Positions 1 through 4,896 of a stretch of 5,473 nt of DNA are shown here, one piece after another. The DNA comes from G023898405 sp964368985. Lineage in GTDB: Bacteria > Myxococcota > UBA727 > JABDBI01. Every line of letters begins with the position of its first letter. Position 1 is the stretch's first letter. Position numbers and translations under genes: made by a program. The stretch covers positions 1 to 5,473 of the forward strand of contig CAYJDW010000141.1 in the NCBI GenBank assembly GCA_964368985.1, read 5' to 3'. Below the pieces are notes generated by a model. That model was not told the origin of the DNA and did not search any database. It was given only the letters and a program-made list of their open reading frames with translations.

Positions 1-12
1 CAATTTGCCTAA

Positions 13-70
13 CATCATGATTTTGGCGCCAATGTGCCTTAAAACGACTTGGGCTAGGGTTTTGCTCACG
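13..70. repeat. 58-bp direct repeat, left copy
   Basis: These 58 bases are identical, in the same orientation, to 5348-5405 (constant offset 5335). Outward of the core, the nonamer CAATTTGCC also matches (1-9 and 5335-5343), but the spacer is TAA here and GGAG on the right. On the minus strand both copies read in one frame as VSKTLAQVVLRHIGAKIMML. The right copy belongs to a longer open frame, while the extra-base difference shifts the frame here, so the left copy looks like the decayed one. It may be a dispersed genomic repeat or the scar of a duplication. Confidence 0.9.
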
Positions 71-94
71 CCTTCCGGTAGGGTGGGCAAAATG

Positions 95-129
95 AAAAAA
101 AGCCGTTTATGCTTCCTATACTCGGTTTT
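95..129 (-). terminator. Weak terminator-like hairpin after the 18-codon ORF
   Basis: On the minus strand, AAAACCG (129-123) can pair with CGGcTTTT (105-98, one bulged C), and this is followed by a run of seven T (101-95). The stem is AT-rich and the loop is about 17 bases, so stability is modest. It begins directly after the stop codon of the small ORF at 131-187, which is where an intrinsic terminator would be expected. Confidence 0.25.
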
Positions 130-130
130 A

Positions 131-187
131 TCATAAAAAGGATACTATGAAAGCACTAATAAAACCTAATTTTTTAAGAAATCGCAT
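131..187 (-). CDS. 18-residue hydrophobic peptide ORF or truncated signal peptide
   Basis: ATG at 187-185 opens a short minus-strand frame encoding MRFLKKLGFISAFIVSFL and ending in TGA (133-131). A near-ideal Shine-Dalgarno sequence lies six bases upstream, and a terminator-like hairpin follows immediately. The peptide has two lysines and an arginine near its N terminus and then a hydrophobic stretch. It could therefore be a small membrane peptide, or the signal peptide of a secreted protein whose body was lost. The next frames downstream contain the remnant at 1-144, which agrees with decay of a larger gene. A leader peptide is another possibility. No family is recognised; the ribosome site is the main support for real translation. 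Confidence 0.35.
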   Translation of the reverse strand: MRFLKKLGFISAFIVSFL

Positions 188-193
188 GGATAG

Positions 194-202
194 CCTCCCC
201 TT
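194..202 (-). promoter_or_regulatory. Strong ribosome binding site of the 18-codon ORF
   Basis: On the minus strand the sequence reads AAGGGGAGG, containing the GGAGG core, six bases before ATG (187-185). It is the best Shine-Dalgarno match in the window. That is notable because the ORF it serves is only 18 codons long. Confidence 0.55.
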
Positions 203-259
203 AGGAAATCAACAGCTATTTATTTAAAAATTAAAGTATATTTGGACATTCAAATTGAG

Positions 260-293
260 TTATATGTTGCTTGCGCTTTTAGTTTTGTTAAAT
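260..293. repeat. 34-bp imperfect direct repeat, copy in the RCC1 3' end
   Basis: Bases 260-293 match 602-635 at 30 of 34 positions, with an unbroken 18-base identity CTTGCGCTTTTAGTTTTG (270-287 and 612-629). In this copy the minus strand supplies the last codons and the stop of the truncated RCC1 gene (about FNKTKSASNI). The repeat sits where RCC1 homology ends. Confidence 0.75.
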
Positions 294-532
294 CTATCAA
301 TAGCAGATACTGCTATTTTAGGAATTTCTTTTACTTGTTTAGGGACCAACTGATTTGCAGTATCTCCATGCCCTAACTGGCCATAGTATCCATTGCCAAA
401 TGTCCACAGATGGCCATCTTTATCCAGAAGCACTGTATGATATGAACCTGCTGCAATAGTTTGTGAAATCAAATGGGAACTTGAGCTTAAGTATATAAAA
501 AGCGTGAACAATATTTTTAGATTTTTTTTCAT
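260..532 (-). CDS. Exported RCC1-repeat protein, truncated to one repeat
   Basis: The preferred start is ATG at 532-530, because the protein then opens with a signal peptide: MKKNLK, a hydrophobic stretch to about residue 16, and a small serine-rich region ending near SQT (residues 23-25). A GTG nine codons upstream (559) is possible but would spoil that N terminus. Residues 26-70 form one RCC1-type repeat: IAAGSYHTVLLDKDG, LWTFGNGYYGQLGHGD, then LVPKQVKEIP. RCC1 proteins normally contain several such repeats folded as a beta-propeller that binds proteins such as small GTPases. Here the second repeat begins (KIAVSA) and then breaks into the unrelated tail IDRFNKTKSASNI, much of which is encoded by a ~34-bp repeat. 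One blade should not fold as a propeller, so this is probably a gene remnant, although the frame is intact. Family assignment is confident; function is doubtful. Confidence 0.7.
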   Translation of the reverse strand: MKKNLKILFTLFIYLSSSSHLISQTIAAGSYHTVLLDKDGHLWTFGNGYYGQLGHGDTANQLVPKQVKEIPKIAVSAIDRFNKTKSASNI

Positions 533-601
533 GTAAACCGTTACAAAAAAAGGAATCACGAAGAGAACTTTTTTGTAGGGCAGATGATTTCATAAAATTT
601 A

Positions 602-635
602 TTATATTTTTCTTGCGCTTTTAGTTTTGCTAAGT
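602..635. repeat. 34-bp imperfect direct repeat, copy at the methyltransferase 5' end
   Basis: Second copy of the repeat at 260-293, in the same orientation. It ends at the point where the methyltransferase reading frame begins (GTG at 634, with an in-frame stop TAA at 631-633 inside the repeat). On the minus strand, the frame equivalent to the RCC1 tail reads LSKTKSARKI followed by a stop. The coincidence of both copies with gene breakpoints suggests recombination at this sequence. Confidence 0.75.
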
Positions 636-1212
636 GGCGTTAAAAAACCTTCGAGACGGCGTCATAACACCTCCTCAGGCCGAATTCTACGTACTGGATA
701 TCGGCGCCGGCAATTTTGGTTTTGCGCACTTCTTGGCCGACCAAATTAACAACGATTCAGACTGGAAGAGCGATGTGAAAGTGCACATATTTTCTCTGCG
801 CGGCGAACCTAATAAGGGTGAAGAAGTAGAAATACATGGCGCCACTGTTTTGTATAAACTCGGAGGTTTTAAGATTGAAAATCTCGAGGAGATTTTTGCA
901 AATCGTGGATATAGCGCAGAGGTGGGCAGAAAATTCGATTTAATCGTTTCTGCTAACACTTTCTACCACCTGATGGATCCCTATGGAACGCTTTATCGAT
1001 TTACCCATCTCTTAAAACCGCAAACTGGGTTGTTTTTATTTGATGGCTTTTTACTCCTCGTCAATCAAAAAGTAATAGACTATGTGCAGCTTCTCTCAGC
1101 AATAAAATTATTTAACGTCGAAGTAATAATGAAGGGGGATTTTTCATTGACTGGATCTCCCATGTACGCGCTACGCATTCCAGAAAAAGTAAAGCCTCAT
1201 TGTCCCCTATAA
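634..1212 (+). CDS. Class I SAM-dependent methyltransferase, probably 5'-truncated
   Basis: The 192-residue product has the core of a Rossmann-fold SAM methyltransferase. Motif I is VLDIGAGNFGF (residues 20-30), the glycine-rich SAM-binding loop. A second strand follows at VKVHIFSLRGE (48-58). FDLIVSANTFYHLMDP (101-116) is the motif IV region, and GLFLFDGF (132-139) is the next strand. The substrate cannot be told from sequence. The frame opens with GTG directly after an in-frame TAA at 631-633, with no visible Shine-Dalgarno sequence, and motif I comes after only about 19 residues. The 5' part has therefore probably been replaced by the 34-bp repeat. The C terminus (RIPEKVKPHCPL) looks natural. 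From memory, similar proteins with a DLIVS..F.HL.DP..T core occur in amoeba-associated proteobacteria; that is recollection, not a search. The first part of the gene looks richer in G+C than its neighbours. It may be a non-functional remnant. Confidence 0.72.
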   Translation: MALKNLRDGVITPPQAEFYVLDIGAGNFGFAHFLADQINNDSDWKSDVKVHIFSLRGEPNKGEEVEIHGATVLYKLGGFKIENLEEIFANRGYSAEVGRKFDLIVSANTFYHLMDPYGTLYRFTHLLKPQTGLFLFDGFLLLVNQKVIDYVQLLSAIKLFNVEVIMKGDFSLTGSPMYALRIPEKVKPHCPL

Positions 1213-1226
1213 TTACTCAAGCAAAC

Positions 1227-1240
1227 TAGCATTTTTGCTA
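1227..1240. terminator. Small hairpin after the methyltransferase
   Basis: TAGCA (1227-1231) and TGCTA (1236-1240) form a 5-bp stem with a TTTT loop, followed by TTTAT. It lies 15 bases past the methyltransferase stop. The stem is short, so this is at best a weak terminator. Confidence 0.2.
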
Positions 1241-1333
1241 TTTATCGAGGCTAAAAAGCTTATGGATTGAAAATAGTTTTATGTCTTGCTAGGGAGCGTG
1301 GAAGAAAAATCGGTTTTGGTTTTATAAACCATC

Positions 1334-1337
1334 AGGA
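1334..1337 (+). promoter_or_regulatory. Ribosome binding site of the 645-residue exported protein
   Basis: AGGA lies six bases before ATG at 1344. This spacing supports that start, which is also the one that gives the signal peptide. No convincing -35/-10 pair was found in 1213-1333; TTGAAA at 1267-1272 lacks a good -10 partner. Confidence 0.5.
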
Positions 1338-1343
1338 AACACT

Positions 1344-3281
1344 ATGAATAAAATATTATCCTTTTTGTTGCTTATGTTAGGAAGCATGAATGTAGCTGCC
1401 GCGGATACAAAGCCAGTAGATTTAAGGGAGTTTTTTTCAGGGATAGGAGAATTTCATCAGGCGAGTTTGCTCGAGCTTCTTATCCAAACCAATATGATAA
1501 GCCAAGCAATGGAGAAAGCATTAATCAAAAAAATTTCTGCAAACTTAACTGAAAAAGAAAAAAGTGATGATGTCAAATTGATTAAAAACTGGATCGATAA
1601 GAAAGAAATAGGATTAATTACAAGTTTTTATGAAAGCCTATATAAAAATTTAACTAAAGACCCAGACAAAAACGTCACTGAAAAAACTATTTATGAAGAT
1701 TTAATAAAAGATATTTTTAAAGAAGTTCCTACCTACTTGAAAACAGCTATAAAGACTTTGTATGATAGTATTGACCCTAAAGATGAAGAGATATTACAAA
1801 AAGAATTCACATTAAACAGCAATATTTTGCTTGATAATTTACTCACTAATACTGTTACTGAGCGCATGAAGTCAGCTAAGATGTTTGCGGGCTATATAAA
1901 TGATCTAATCAAGACCAAACGAGAAGAACTCACTGAGCGACGCCTCATTGATATGTATGGGGAGCACAGTGGAATGATTGCCAAGCTTGCTTTTAATGAT
2001 TGGGTTGATGCCCAACTAAAAACCCGGACCCCTGAAGCAAAAGACGATTTACCCTATAGAAAAATTAGCACGAGAACGCTCATAGCATTCTATGCAACTG
2101 CGCGGGCTCAACGTTTGGCTAATGGAGATGGGGACCGCTTTTCCTCTGATATTTCTCATTGCAAGCACATTATGGAGCGCACAAATATAATTAAAGACTC
2201 AATGGTGCCTTTCAATAATTTAGCGATTAGCAGCTCAGACAAAGCACGTGCAGTGAATGACCCAAATTCAAAAGGCAATATTAGCCTTGCTCACTATACT
2301 TATATTGTTAGCAAACCTCTTGTTGGTGAAAAAAAGAAAATTAAGTTTATTTGTAACGATACTGAGGATGCGTTCCTTGATATTGATACGACTACCCGTT
2401 TAGAAAATCGGTTACGAAAGTTTTGGGAAGAAGACACTGAGGAAGTTAGCATAGAAAACCTAGGAACATTAACCAATGTTAAACTAAAAAAAGAAAGCTC
2501 AACTTTCGACGCTGTTCAAGATGGACAAGCAGTTAAGATTGAACGACATTTATTGATTTTTGGTAATATAATAAAGCCACCTGCTCATTGGACTTTTAAG
2601 CAAACCAATCTCTTTCTCTCCTTCTTTATCTTATCTGATACGAAGGATATCAACCCAAGTTCTAGGGAAGACTTTAACCTTGCTCCAGGACAATATTGCT
2701 ATAGAAAAACACTGCAACATTGCTTGAATTGGTTCAAGTATCAAAGTTTGAATGCAGAATTCTCTAAAAAAGCCTATCTGGGAACTGATAAAAAGGTGCC
2801 CCGTACTCTGATTCTTGGCGATTATAATGATATTTCTGATTTACAAACAACAGCTGGTTGCGTCGTTTTATCCGATAACCTTTTTAATGATGATGTTAAG
2901 CCTTATAAATGTAAACAGAGCAATAATCAACAAAGCAATAATCAACAAATCCTTATATGTTCTATTGCATATGATGCCGAGCGATTGGTGCCTGAAGAGG
3001 ATTTAAATTATGAGTACTTAAAAAGTAAATATTTGGAGTTCAAAAAAGGTCCTTCAAGTACATATGATATGAAGTTATTGGAGTTCGAAGAAGATTGTGT
3101 GAAAAGTAAATGTTTGGAGTTAGAAAAAGGTCGTTCAAGTATTTTATTTTACACAGAATCCAAAGATGGCTCGCGGACAAATTATGTTTTAGATCCTCGT
3201 CAAATTTATATAGATCATATAATTGAATATGAAGGTCAACATAGGCCGCCGCTCACCACTCAAACCCCGACCCCCAACTAA
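1344..3281 (+). CDS. Exported 645-residue protein of unknown family with C-terminal repeats
   Basis: This is the largest gene here and I recognise no family. Residues 1-20 are a clear Sec signal peptide: MNK, the hydrophobic ILSFLLLMLGSM, and an AAA cleavage site before DTK. Residues about 40-200 are rich in K, E, L and I and look mostly helical. The middle (about 240-480) is mixed. Nine cysteines (273, 337, 452, 460, 506, 523, 539, 585, 590) lie in the exported part, so disulfides are possible. Residues 526-535 are a tandem SNNQQ pair. Residues 560-573 are repeated with changes at 587-600 (KSK-LE--KG-SS). The tail is P/T-rich (PPLTTQTPTPN). No lipobox or outer-membrane anchor is evident. The start has a ribosome site, and a strong terminator follows the stop by 18 bases. 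The gene converges on another exported protein at 3429-4472. It may be a secreted or periplasmic factor, but no activity can be inferred. Confidence 0.85.
   Translation: MNKILSFLLLMLGSMNVAAADTKPVDLREFFSGIGEFHQASLLELLIQTNMISQAMEKALIKKISANLTEKEKSDDVKLIKNWIDKKEIGLITSFYESLYKNLTKDPDKNVTEKTIYEDLIKDIFKEVPTYLKTAIKTLYDSIDPKDEEILQKEFTLNSNILLDNLLTNTVTERMKSAKMFAGYINDLIKTKREELTERRLIDMYGEHSGMIAKLAFNDWVDAQLKTRTPEAKDDLPYRKISTRTLIAFYATARAQRLANGDGDRFSSDISHCKHIMERTNIIKDSMVPFNNLAISSSDKARAVNDPNSKGNISLAHYTYIVSKPLVGEKKKIKFICNDTEDAFLDIDTTTRLENRLRKFWEEDTEEVSIENLGTLTNVKLKKESSTFDAVQDGQAVKIERHLLIFGNIIKPPAHWTFKQTNLFLSFFILSDTKDINPSSREDFNLAPGQYCYRKTLQHCLNWFKYQSLNAEFSKKAYLGTDKKVPRTLILGDYNDISDLQTTAGCVVLSDNLFNDDVKPYKCKQSNNQQSNNQQILICSIAYDAERLVPEEDLNYEYLKSKYLEFKKGPSSTYDMKLLEFEEDCVKSKCLELEKGRSSILFYTESKDGSRTNYVLDPRQIYIDHIIEYEGQHRPPLTTQTPTPN
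2919..2948 (+). repeat. Two tandem 15-bp units encoding SNNQQ
   Basis: The 15-base unit AGCAATAATCAACAA occurs twice with no mismatch, in frame with the large exported protein (codons 526-535). This perfect, codon-length tandem duplication looks recent and is the type that can expand or contract by slippage without breaking the frame. Confidence 0.85.
3021..3141 (+). repeat. In-frame 40-bp repeat with 81-bp period
   Basis: Bases 3021-3060 match 3102-3141 at 36 of 40 positions, spaced 81 bases (27 codons) apart. They encode KSKYLEFKKGPSST and KSKCLELEKGRSSI. A shorter third echo lies between them (TTGGAGTTCGAAGAAG from 3078, encoding LEFEE). This is an internal duplication within the exported protein's C-terminal region. 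Confidence 0.8.
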
Positions 3282-3299
3282 AATAGAGACTTTACATAA

Positions 3300-3326
3300 A
3301 TAAAGGAGGCGTTAAGCCTCCTTTAT
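3300..3326. terminator. Bidirectional intrinsic terminator between convergent genes
   Basis: An 11-bp perfect stem (3300-3310 with 3316-3326, core AAAGGAGGC/GCCTCCTTT) encloses the loop GTTAA. It lies 18 bases after the stop of the 645-residue protein and about 100 bases beyond the stop of the opposing gene. T-rich sequence flanks both exits (TTTATCTT on plus, TTTATTTAT on minus), so it can serve either strand. Confidence 0.75.
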
Positions 3327-3418
3327 CTTGATACATGCAATGGCAGAGCAACCGATGGCTGTTCTGTGAGGGCGCCGAGCGAAACACAAGCTGGCAAATG
3401 CCAGATACGCCGGTGCAT
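3323..3418 (-). other. GC-richer patch with a 31-codon minus-strand ORF; part of a dispersed repeat
   Basis: The stretch from about 3340 to 3416 is visibly richer in G+C than the AT-rich genes on both sides. On the minus strand an ATG (3418-3416), 10 bases after the glycosyltransferase-like stop, opens a 31-residue frame (MHRRIWHLPAC... to ...LPLHVSR). The frame runs through the 21-bp repeat shared with the right end, where both copies read EQPSVA, and stops inside the terminator arm. There is no clear ribosome site. A 28-residue frame on the plus strand (3335-3421) overlaps it, so open frames alone prove little. I favour a dispersed intergenic repeat unit over a gene. It also contains a short palindrome, CTGGCAAATGCCAG (3391-3404). 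Confidence 0.35.
3346..3366. repeat. 21-bp direct repeat, central copy
   Basis: Twenty-one bases (beginning GAGCAACCGATGG) are identical to 5437-5457, in the same orientation. On the minus strand both lie in an open frame that reads EQPSVA. Flanks diverge at once on both sides. Confidence 0.8.
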
Positions 3419-3428
3419 TGATATATGA

Positions 3429-4472
3429 TTAATTGTTAAACTTACTTTTCTTGGAAATACCATCCCTAGTTGGATAAGGAATCTGGCTTTTTACCAAAAC
3501 CAAGTCGCCATTATCATTCTTCAAGCAAGGTCTGTATCTATTTTCCATGTTCAGGACATCTAGACTATTAGCTGGCAAATCTTTTTCAGAAAGTTCTCTC
3601 TCAATGATAACTACCTTCTTAAATTCTTCCCATTTAATATTTATTAAACAATAAAGCTGCCGACCTTGAAAAATATTTAAGAGAGCAAAAAGATTGATAT
3701 GATCTTTATAAACATCTTGTTCTTCGATAATCTCTTTGTTTACAATTTTATCTAGGTTTCTATTAATTAAAGCATCATATAAAGCATTCTCAAGTTGCCA
3801 CCATGATTTTTCATTATTTGCTCCCATGACAAAAAAACTATTCTCGTAGAGAGTCGACTCCGTCTTACCCATAACAATTCCAAAATCTTCTAATTTTTTT
3901 GCCGTCTCCTGCTTGCTATACAATTTTGTAAGATTTATTGGGTCAATGCTGAAATCAAAATAAGCAAAATAATAGCCCATATTATTAAACAAGGACTCAT
4001 TGATTAATTTAACGCCGGCTAAAATACGTACAATATCTGAGCGAAAATAAATAGGCAGATTTTCACCAAGAAATTCATGAAAATCATCAGTTAATTTGTT
4101 TCTAATGTCTATTAAATTAATGTTTTTTAAATTCATATTTTTGATTTTTTTGAGCGTGTTTTGAACAGCATTATCATGAACCAAAGCTGAATCATACCAA
4201 AGATTTATTTTAGTAGTGGGATTCAAGCGATACCAAAGAGATATTTTATCGAAAATATCAATGACTTCTGTAGCGCCATTTCTTCGTTTTTCTAAATCTC
4301 TTATATAAGGATGAGGAAAGATAAAACTATGCTGAGATTGAGGTTTGTCTTTAAAAATCCAAATCAGATTTATAGTGGTTTTTTCCACCAGATCTTCAAC
4401 TTGGACAGCGTAACTAGAATGAGTCATCAATATGATCAACAAAATTACAATGTTTTTCAGCTTAATAAACAT
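3429..4472 (-). CDS. Exported glycosyltransferase-like protein (DXD sugar-binding region, TcdA/TcdB/Och1-like fold)
   Basis: ATG at 4472-4470 gives a 347-residue protein with a clear Sec signal peptide: KLKN, hydrophobic IVILLIILM, and SYA before VQ (cleavage near residue 22). The mature part follows the layout of GT-A glycosyltransferases with a DXD sugar-binding region. INLIWIF (34-40) is the first strand. ISLWYRLNPTTKINLWYDS (77-95) fits the W..NP....LW.D block. FRSDIVRILAGVKLI (143-157) fits the SD..R helix, and GYYFAYFDFSID (166-177) is where the metal-binding DXD normally falls. YENSFFVMGANN (209-220) fits the conserved N-F block that follows. The DXD is altered: D173 is followed by F-S-I-D177, so metal and nucleotide-sugar binding may be changed. 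Such enzymes transfer sugars from nucleotide donors to proteins or glycans. Export by Sec is odd because nucleotide sugars are cytosolic, which favours action after delivery to a host or a non-catalytic role. Upstream there is only a weak GGA-type ribosome site. Confidence 0.72.
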   Translation of the reverse strand: MFIKLKNIVILLIILMTHSSYAVQVEDLVEKTTINLIWIFKDKPQSQHSFIFPHPYIRDLEKRRNGATEVIDIFDKISLWYRLNPTTKINLWYDSALVHDNAVQNTLKKIKNMNLKNINLIDIRNKLTDDFHEFLGENLPIYFRSDIVRILAGVKLINESLFNNMGYYFAYFDFSIDPINLTKLYSKQETAKKLEDFGIVMGKTESTLYENSFFVMGANNEKSWWQLENALYDALINRNLDKIVNKEIIEEQDVYKDHINLFALLNIFQGRQLYCLINIKWEEFKKVVIIERELSEKDLPANSLDVLNMENRYRPCLKNDNGDLVLVKSQIPYPTRDGISKKSKFNN

Positions 4473-4564
4473 AAATATATTCCACTAAGATATCAATTCA
4501 CAAACAATCAAAACATTTCTTCTAGCACCTAAAGCATGGCAACATTTTATCAATACATATTAGT

Positions 4565-4632
4565 GAGTTATTGAGCACACCCCACTTTTTTGCGGCAAGA
4601 TAATTGTTTTAAATAGTTTCTCTCAATAACTC
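4565..4632. repeat. Perfect 11-bp inverted repeat spanning 68 bp
   Basis: GAGTTATTGAG (4565-4575) is the exact reverse complement of CTCAATAACTC (4622-4632), with 46 bases between them. The gap contains an uneven CACCCCACTTTTTTGCGGC stretch. It could be a stem with a large loop, a pair of protein-binding half-sites upstream of the glycosyltransferase-like gene, or ends left by a lost mobile element. No transposase is present. Confidence 0.6.
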
Positions 4633-4699
4633 CAAGCAATAATTTTAGATATTAATAGAGCATAATTAATTCACCATGATCTATCTATCAGTAAGACAT

Positions 4700-4735
4700 T
4701 ATTAGGAAATTTTTAAGAAAAATTCTTAGCTAATA
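4700..4735. other. AT-rich imperfect hairpin
   Basis: TATTAG (4700-4705) pairs with CTAATA (4730-4735), and inside it AATTTTT (4708-4714) pairs with AAAAATT (4718-4724). The stem is long but almost all A/T. It lies just beyond the end of the minus-strand frame at 4744-4896, so it might act as a weak terminator for it. Chance pairing in AT-rich DNA is possible. Confidence 0.25.
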
Positions 4736-4743
4736 CCGGATGC

Positions 4744-4896
4744 TTATCTTTGATTTGTTAGTGGCTGAAACTTCATTTTATATTTTTCTTCATCTTTTAA
4801 GCGACGCATTACTGCCTTCGATGAAATACCGGATTTAGCCTTTCGGCCGTGCGGAAAAACGAAAGTTTTGGTGGGCTGGCCCTCTGCAAGAGTGCT
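4744..4896 (-). pseudogene. Possible C-terminal remnant of an unidentified minus-strand gene
   Basis: A minus-strand frame of 50 codons opens after TAA (4899-4897) and ends at TAA (4746-4744). It has a protein-like composition, with TKTFVFPHGRKAKSGISSK followed by MRRLKDEEKYK and an ordinary-looking C terminus (FQPLTNQR). The only standard start is ATG at 4809-4807, which would give 21 residues and has no good ribosome site. The upstream part overlaps, in antisense, the first 48 bases of the plus-strand ORF at 4849. Either this is the tail of a broken gene or the overlap is fortuitous. No family is recognised. Confidence 0.3.

Larger units (their letters stand above)
1..144 (-). pseudogene. 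Decayed fragment related to the right-end minus-strand ORF
   Basis: One minus-strand frame is open from just after an in-frame TAG (145-147) down to the left edge. It contains a lysine/arginine-rich stretch (about KTEYRKHKRLFF), then LPTLPEG, then the repeat-encoded VSKTLAQVVLRHIGAKIMML. There is no start codon with a ribosome site near its beginning. After the repeat the frame differs from that of the intact right-end copy, because the spacer is three bases instead of four. I read it as a remnant of the family whose 3' part lies at 5180-5473. The frame could instead be non-coding, with only the 58-bp repeat being meaningful. No function can be given. Confidence 0.35.
4473..4848. other. Intergenic stretch with inverted repeat, hairpin and possible gene remnant
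   Basis: No confident gene lies here. It must contain the promoter of the glycosyltransferase-like gene, reading leftward, but no clear -35/-10 pair stands out. A minus-strand TTGAGA (4625-4620) with TATCTT 18 bases downstream is only a weak candidate. The stretch holds the 11-bp inverted repeat at 4565-4632, the AT-rich hairpin at 4700-4735 and the 3' part of a minus-strand frame (4744-4896). Confidence 0.5.

Noticed and set aside
687..959. 90-codon ORF on the minus strand
   Set aside because: It is antisense to the methyltransferase core motifs; the plus-strand frame carries recognisable family motifs and this one does not.
1322..1328. TTATAAA as a possible -10 element for the 645-residue gene
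   Set aside because: It is too close to the ribosome site and ATG at 1344, and no -35 element lies at suitable spacing.
2815..3006. 63-codon plus-strand ORF in another frame
   Set aside because: It lies wholly inside the 645-residue gene, and its repeated INKAI-type sequence simply reflects the SNNQQ tandem repeat read out of frame.
3335..3421. 28-codon plus-strand ORF in the GC-richer patch
   Set aside because: There is no ribosome site, and it overlaps an equally open minus-strand frame; with higher G+C, several frames are open by chance.
4311..4532. 73-codon plus-strand ORF
   Set aside because: It is antisense to the signal-peptide end of the glycosyltransferase-like gene and has no ribosome site or family features.
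4565..4632. Insertion sequence with 11-bp terminal inverted repeats
   Set aside because: The interval is only 68 bp, with no transposase and no clear target-site duplication, so it was kept only as an inverted repeat.
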